This document shows positions 61,214 to 64,000 of a stretch of DNA of 64,000 nt, one piece after another (the first letter of the stretch is position 1; every line of letters begins with the position of its first letter). The notes below the pieces were generated by a model. The model worked only from the letters and a program-made list of their open reading frames with translations, had not been told where the DNA came from and searched no databases. The stretch spans positions 1,564,147 through 1,628,146 of the forward strand of contig KK106986.1 of the NCBI GenBank assembly GCA_000611775.1, written 5' to 3'. The DNA comes from Umbilicaria muhlenbergii. Its lineage: Eukaryota > Ascomycota > Lecanoromycetes > Umbilicariales > Umbilicariaceae. Both the position numbers and the translations under genes were made by a program.

Positions 61214-61820
61214 ATGCCTCGTATTTCAGTCCGATTGAGGCGTCGATTACGCCGGCGCCAAATCCTTGCCCTGGGTATGTTTTTAATGCTTTATACTGAG
61301 CGGTACTTGGGTGCTGCTCGTTGTCACGGTTATGCACCACGTCTACGCCACCGGCCACTTCTCTCAGCCTTTCAATATGATTCTACAGTCAGATTTGATG
61401 TGGACAGTTATTCCGACTTCAATTTTGAGAAGTTATTCAGGTATGTCCGCTCATATTACATGTTCTATGCTAATATCTAAATGCAGGGTGTCAAAAACTG
61501 ATATGCGCCGAATTCTTCCCTTTTGCTGCCTCAATGAAATCACCCTTCGAAATCGATACACTGCAACATAAGAAGAGATGCTCTGTCTGGTCCTTCTTCG
61601 GCTTGCCTATCCTGTTCGACTGATCTCTCTTTGCTCTGTGTTTGGCCACTCCTCAAGCTGGCTCTCCACTGTCTTCCTTGACGTGGTTTTACATCTCTAC
61701 AGACGCTGGAGGCGCCGACTAGAATGGGACAGTGATTGGCTGGAAGTGGGGCGTCTTCGAGGCTTTGCCCGCGCCATTCAAGAGCAAGGAGGAGAGGGAG
61801 GTGGCATTGATTGTCCTTGA
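61214..61820 (+). pseudogene. Broken PIF/Harbinger-like transposase (DDE superfamily), 5' part only
   Basis: The start MPRISVRLRRRLRRR at 61214 opens a frame with a proper intron (61441-61486, GTATGT ... CAG). It continues DVDSYSDFNFEKLFRVSKTD, MRRILPFCCLNEITLRNRYT, then hits an in-frame TAA at 61569-61571. The same frame goes on with EEMLCLVLLRLAYPVRLIS, VFGHSSSWLSTVFLDVVLHL and RRLEWD. This is the conserved helical N-terminal region that precedes the DDE catalytic domain in fungal Harbinger-type transposases. The catalytic part is missing: after about 61820 similarity ends. It is therefore an old, inactive, truncated copy. I found no terminal inverted repeats. Family recognition is from memory of the motif order. 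Confidence 0.65.
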
Positions 61821-62875
61821 AGGTTCCTCCAGGGCGGATTTACCACTGGAGGCCCCGAGGCAAACGGCGGCGGCTGAGCGGACAGAGGGGTTTGTGACTG
61901 TGAGTCAGGCCTTAACAGAAAGGCCATGATAGGGGCTCTTCCACTGCCTTGTTGATTTCCTGCTATGGTAAGGTGGTCAAGAGACATGCTGTCGATGTCT
62001 TTACATGCTACTATTACCATTTATCTACGCATGTACAATAATAATGGACTGTCGTTCAGGTTTTTTGTGATCTACAGCGCCACATGACATCACATCAATT
62101 TAGCTGCCTTGTTTATTGGCTGGAAGGCGTGTGTAGCTCATCTACACACCTACCAGAGACTTGGAGCCTTATCAGATTGCAGCTGACCTTTGAATGGTTC
62201 ATGTACCATTTACCTGGTTCATGACTCCATTCATCAGTTTTCATTCAAGACTAGTCCTCTCACCATGACTGTGTGATGTTCAGAAGCCTTACGCATTATG
62301 TGCAACTCACAACCATTTAGCGCTGAGCTGGTGTTTAATTACTACGTTATATCAGCCAACCATTCTCAAAGATCTGAAGTGTAGCCTGCTCTGCGCACTG
62401 TCTTGCCTTGTAATTCACCTGTCACCAGCTTGAGTTCCCAAACTGAGATTACCATGCCAGTGAACCTAACCGGAAGATTTCCTATCGAAGCATGCCATAT
62501 ATAATACTGACTAGATTTTGGTATGACACTCAGGAGGCCTTGAACTAAGTCCTCAAATGTTTCCTTAAATTTTCGCACTCCCCATCTCTTTACTTGCTAA
62601 CACTTCAAGCACAGATGGGAATACCATAAGCTCTGGGCTACATCTTCTCACATTAAAAGAATCATGATCCATAGCATTCAGCCTGACCCTGAAAAACCCT
62701 AGGAAACACATGAAAGGGAATACTATGAATACACTAACGCGTTTCCAAAAGAGTTCTTCGTCCCAGCCAATACAAGCCTGACCATACAGGAAAACCCCAT
62801 GTTCCCTTCAGGAGTAAGGAATGGCTTGAAAATGAAACGACAACATTGCAGTTTCTCAAGACACCATCATCAGCT
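61821..62875. other. intergenic, somewhat AT-rich, no gene
   Basis: No gene is seen. It has a short hairpin GTGTGTAG-CTCAT-CTACACAC at 62129-62149. It may contain further decayed transposon sequence that I cannot recognise. Confidence 0.45.
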
Positions 62876-64000
62876 TCAGAACCGGTGTGATGTATCCGTA
62901 GCATTGACGCTTGGGTATTTCGCGGGGTTATGAACACCCTCGTAGGAGGGATATCTTTCCACGTCCTGATCATGATTGGTGAAAGGCAGCTCGCTCTCTG
63001 AGTGCTCAATCATAGTAAATCTATTGAGTGTCACTTCTTGAGAGGCGGCTGTATCCTTCTTTGATTGCATGGGGATTCCAAAAGACCTAGACGTGAGTGA
63101 TATGAAAGGTCGCGTGAGACTCAAAAAGACACCTCGCAGCTTTGTGCCTTTGGCTTCAATAAACTTGGGCAACGAGAACGTGCATATCACGATGATCCCG
63201 AGACTGATTTCTGCAAATGCCCATAACCCCGGCCAGGCAGTATTGTAGGATACGTTGGTGTTTTGTCCTCCAAGGCGGGTGACGTAGACGATTATCATCA
63301 CATTAGTGATGCATGCCCTACAGTCCAAAATGTATTAGTCCTTGCGTTTGAGATGGGACCAGTCTTTGAACACTCACAGTAGACCAATGGCGAACAGAAG
63401 CATGATTGCAACCTTCTTTCTGGTAGGAATACGCAACTTCCAGACCGCCCTCGATGGAGGTATCAGGAAGATTATGTCAGAAACAATGTTGAATAAGCAA
63501 GTGATAAGAATGCCCGTGTTATTATTGAGACATTGGGCATCAGTTATGAGCGGGTTCCAAGTCGCTTCTCGCGGAGAGCAAGCGAAGATGGTGATGAAAG
63601 TGCTGATGATGTAGTACATCTCAGTGACAACAAGGATGATCCTGGCACTGTACCACATGAAACGATTAACCACCTTTTGGGGTACAAATAAGCGGAGGTA
63701 TGGCAACAGAATGGCTGTCTTGACCTGGAACATGGTAGGGGCGTAGACGATCTGAACAATGTAGAGCCACTACCCAATGATCAGTCCACGTCAAAGAAAA
63801 TGGCAAACAAAGAATAGTACATAGAGTACTCCCATGAAGTTACGCATCAGTAGATTCCATTGGTGCACACCTGCTCCATCAGCGAGACAGATTCGTCCAC
63901 AGATGAGCAGCGTGATGAGAAAGAGCTGATCGACTACGTCAGAAGACTCTTTAAAACCCTTCGCTTTCGAGGTGGCATACGAAAGATGATATGGTGATAT
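62876..64000 (-). CDS. Rhodopsin/PTH11-like integral membrane protein (5' end beyond the window)
   Basis: The 3' part of a fungal seven-helix membrane protein of the rhodopsin-domain/PTH11-like group. Exons visible are >64000-63821 (partial, possibly with another intron inside), 63769-63378 and 63317-62876. Conserved text: GAGVHQWNLLMRNFM, then WLYIVQIVYAPTMFQVKTAILLPYLRLFVP, a loop with Cys (CSPREATWNP; AQCLNN), GILITCLFNIVSDIIFLIPP and LWAFAEISLGIIVICTFSLP. The cytosolic C-terminus is hydrophilic, about 90 residues. In this large family a few members sense surface or host cues, and most are uncharacterised. The first spans lie outside the window. Confidence 0.82.

Overview
This 64 kb window is nuclear DNA of a filamentous ascomycete (Pezizomycotina). 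Genes are split by many short GT-AG introns of about 50-60 nt. The gene set includes a white-collar blue-light receptor, a QDE-2-like Argonaute, small F-box-like proteins and a rhodopsin/PTH11-like membrane receptor. Protein style suggests Dothideomycetes, but that is an inference from memory. No rRNA, tRNA, CRISPR or prokaryotic-style operon was seen. Gene models were built by hand from reading frames and splice sites; for almost every multi-exon gene the exons add up to whole codons.

Layout, left to right. 0-10 kb: RNA14 (mRNA 3'-end processing) and a 13-exon Argonaute with a long pyrimidine-rich leader and first intron. 10-17.5 kb: a tiny two-exon secreted-peptide gene (10613-10832, minus), an AMMECR1-domain protein, a CaM-kinase, and two tandem F-box-like paralogues. 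17.6-27 kb: COG3 and the mitochondrial ribosomal protein uS2m (divergent, sharing a 152 bp promoter), a DHA1-type MFS transporter, a MITE-like inverted-repeat element, and a YMC1-like mitochondrial carrier. 28-30 kb: a nine-exon gene encoding a secreted, Kex2-processed repeat precursor. 30-39 kb: POL2 (DNA polymerase epsilon), divergent COX20, and a conserved protein of unknown function. 39.8-48.8 kb: a long unknown protein with an F-box-like segment, wc-1 (behind a promoter with tandem repeats), and a Ras-family GTPase. 49-61 kb: a dense housekeeping block with BNA6/QPRT, CDC9 (DNA ligase I), TIP20/RINT1, a PLP-dependent decarboxylase and NOP9. 61-64 kb: a broken PIF/Harbinger-like transposase, an empty stretch, and the 3' part of a rhodopsin-like membrane protein running off the end.

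Most genes are independent housekeeping functions and do not form a cluster. The most original locus is 28313-29550. All its introns lie in phase 0, and most exons each encode one peptide segment ending in a Lys-Arg site, so exon duplication adds or removes whole peptide units. Two neighbouring units were clearly duplicated together with their introns. None of the modifying enzymes known from fungal RiPP clusters (UstY-type/DUF3328 proteins, tyrosinase) is in the window, so the product is better called a kexin-processed repeat precursor of unknown role.
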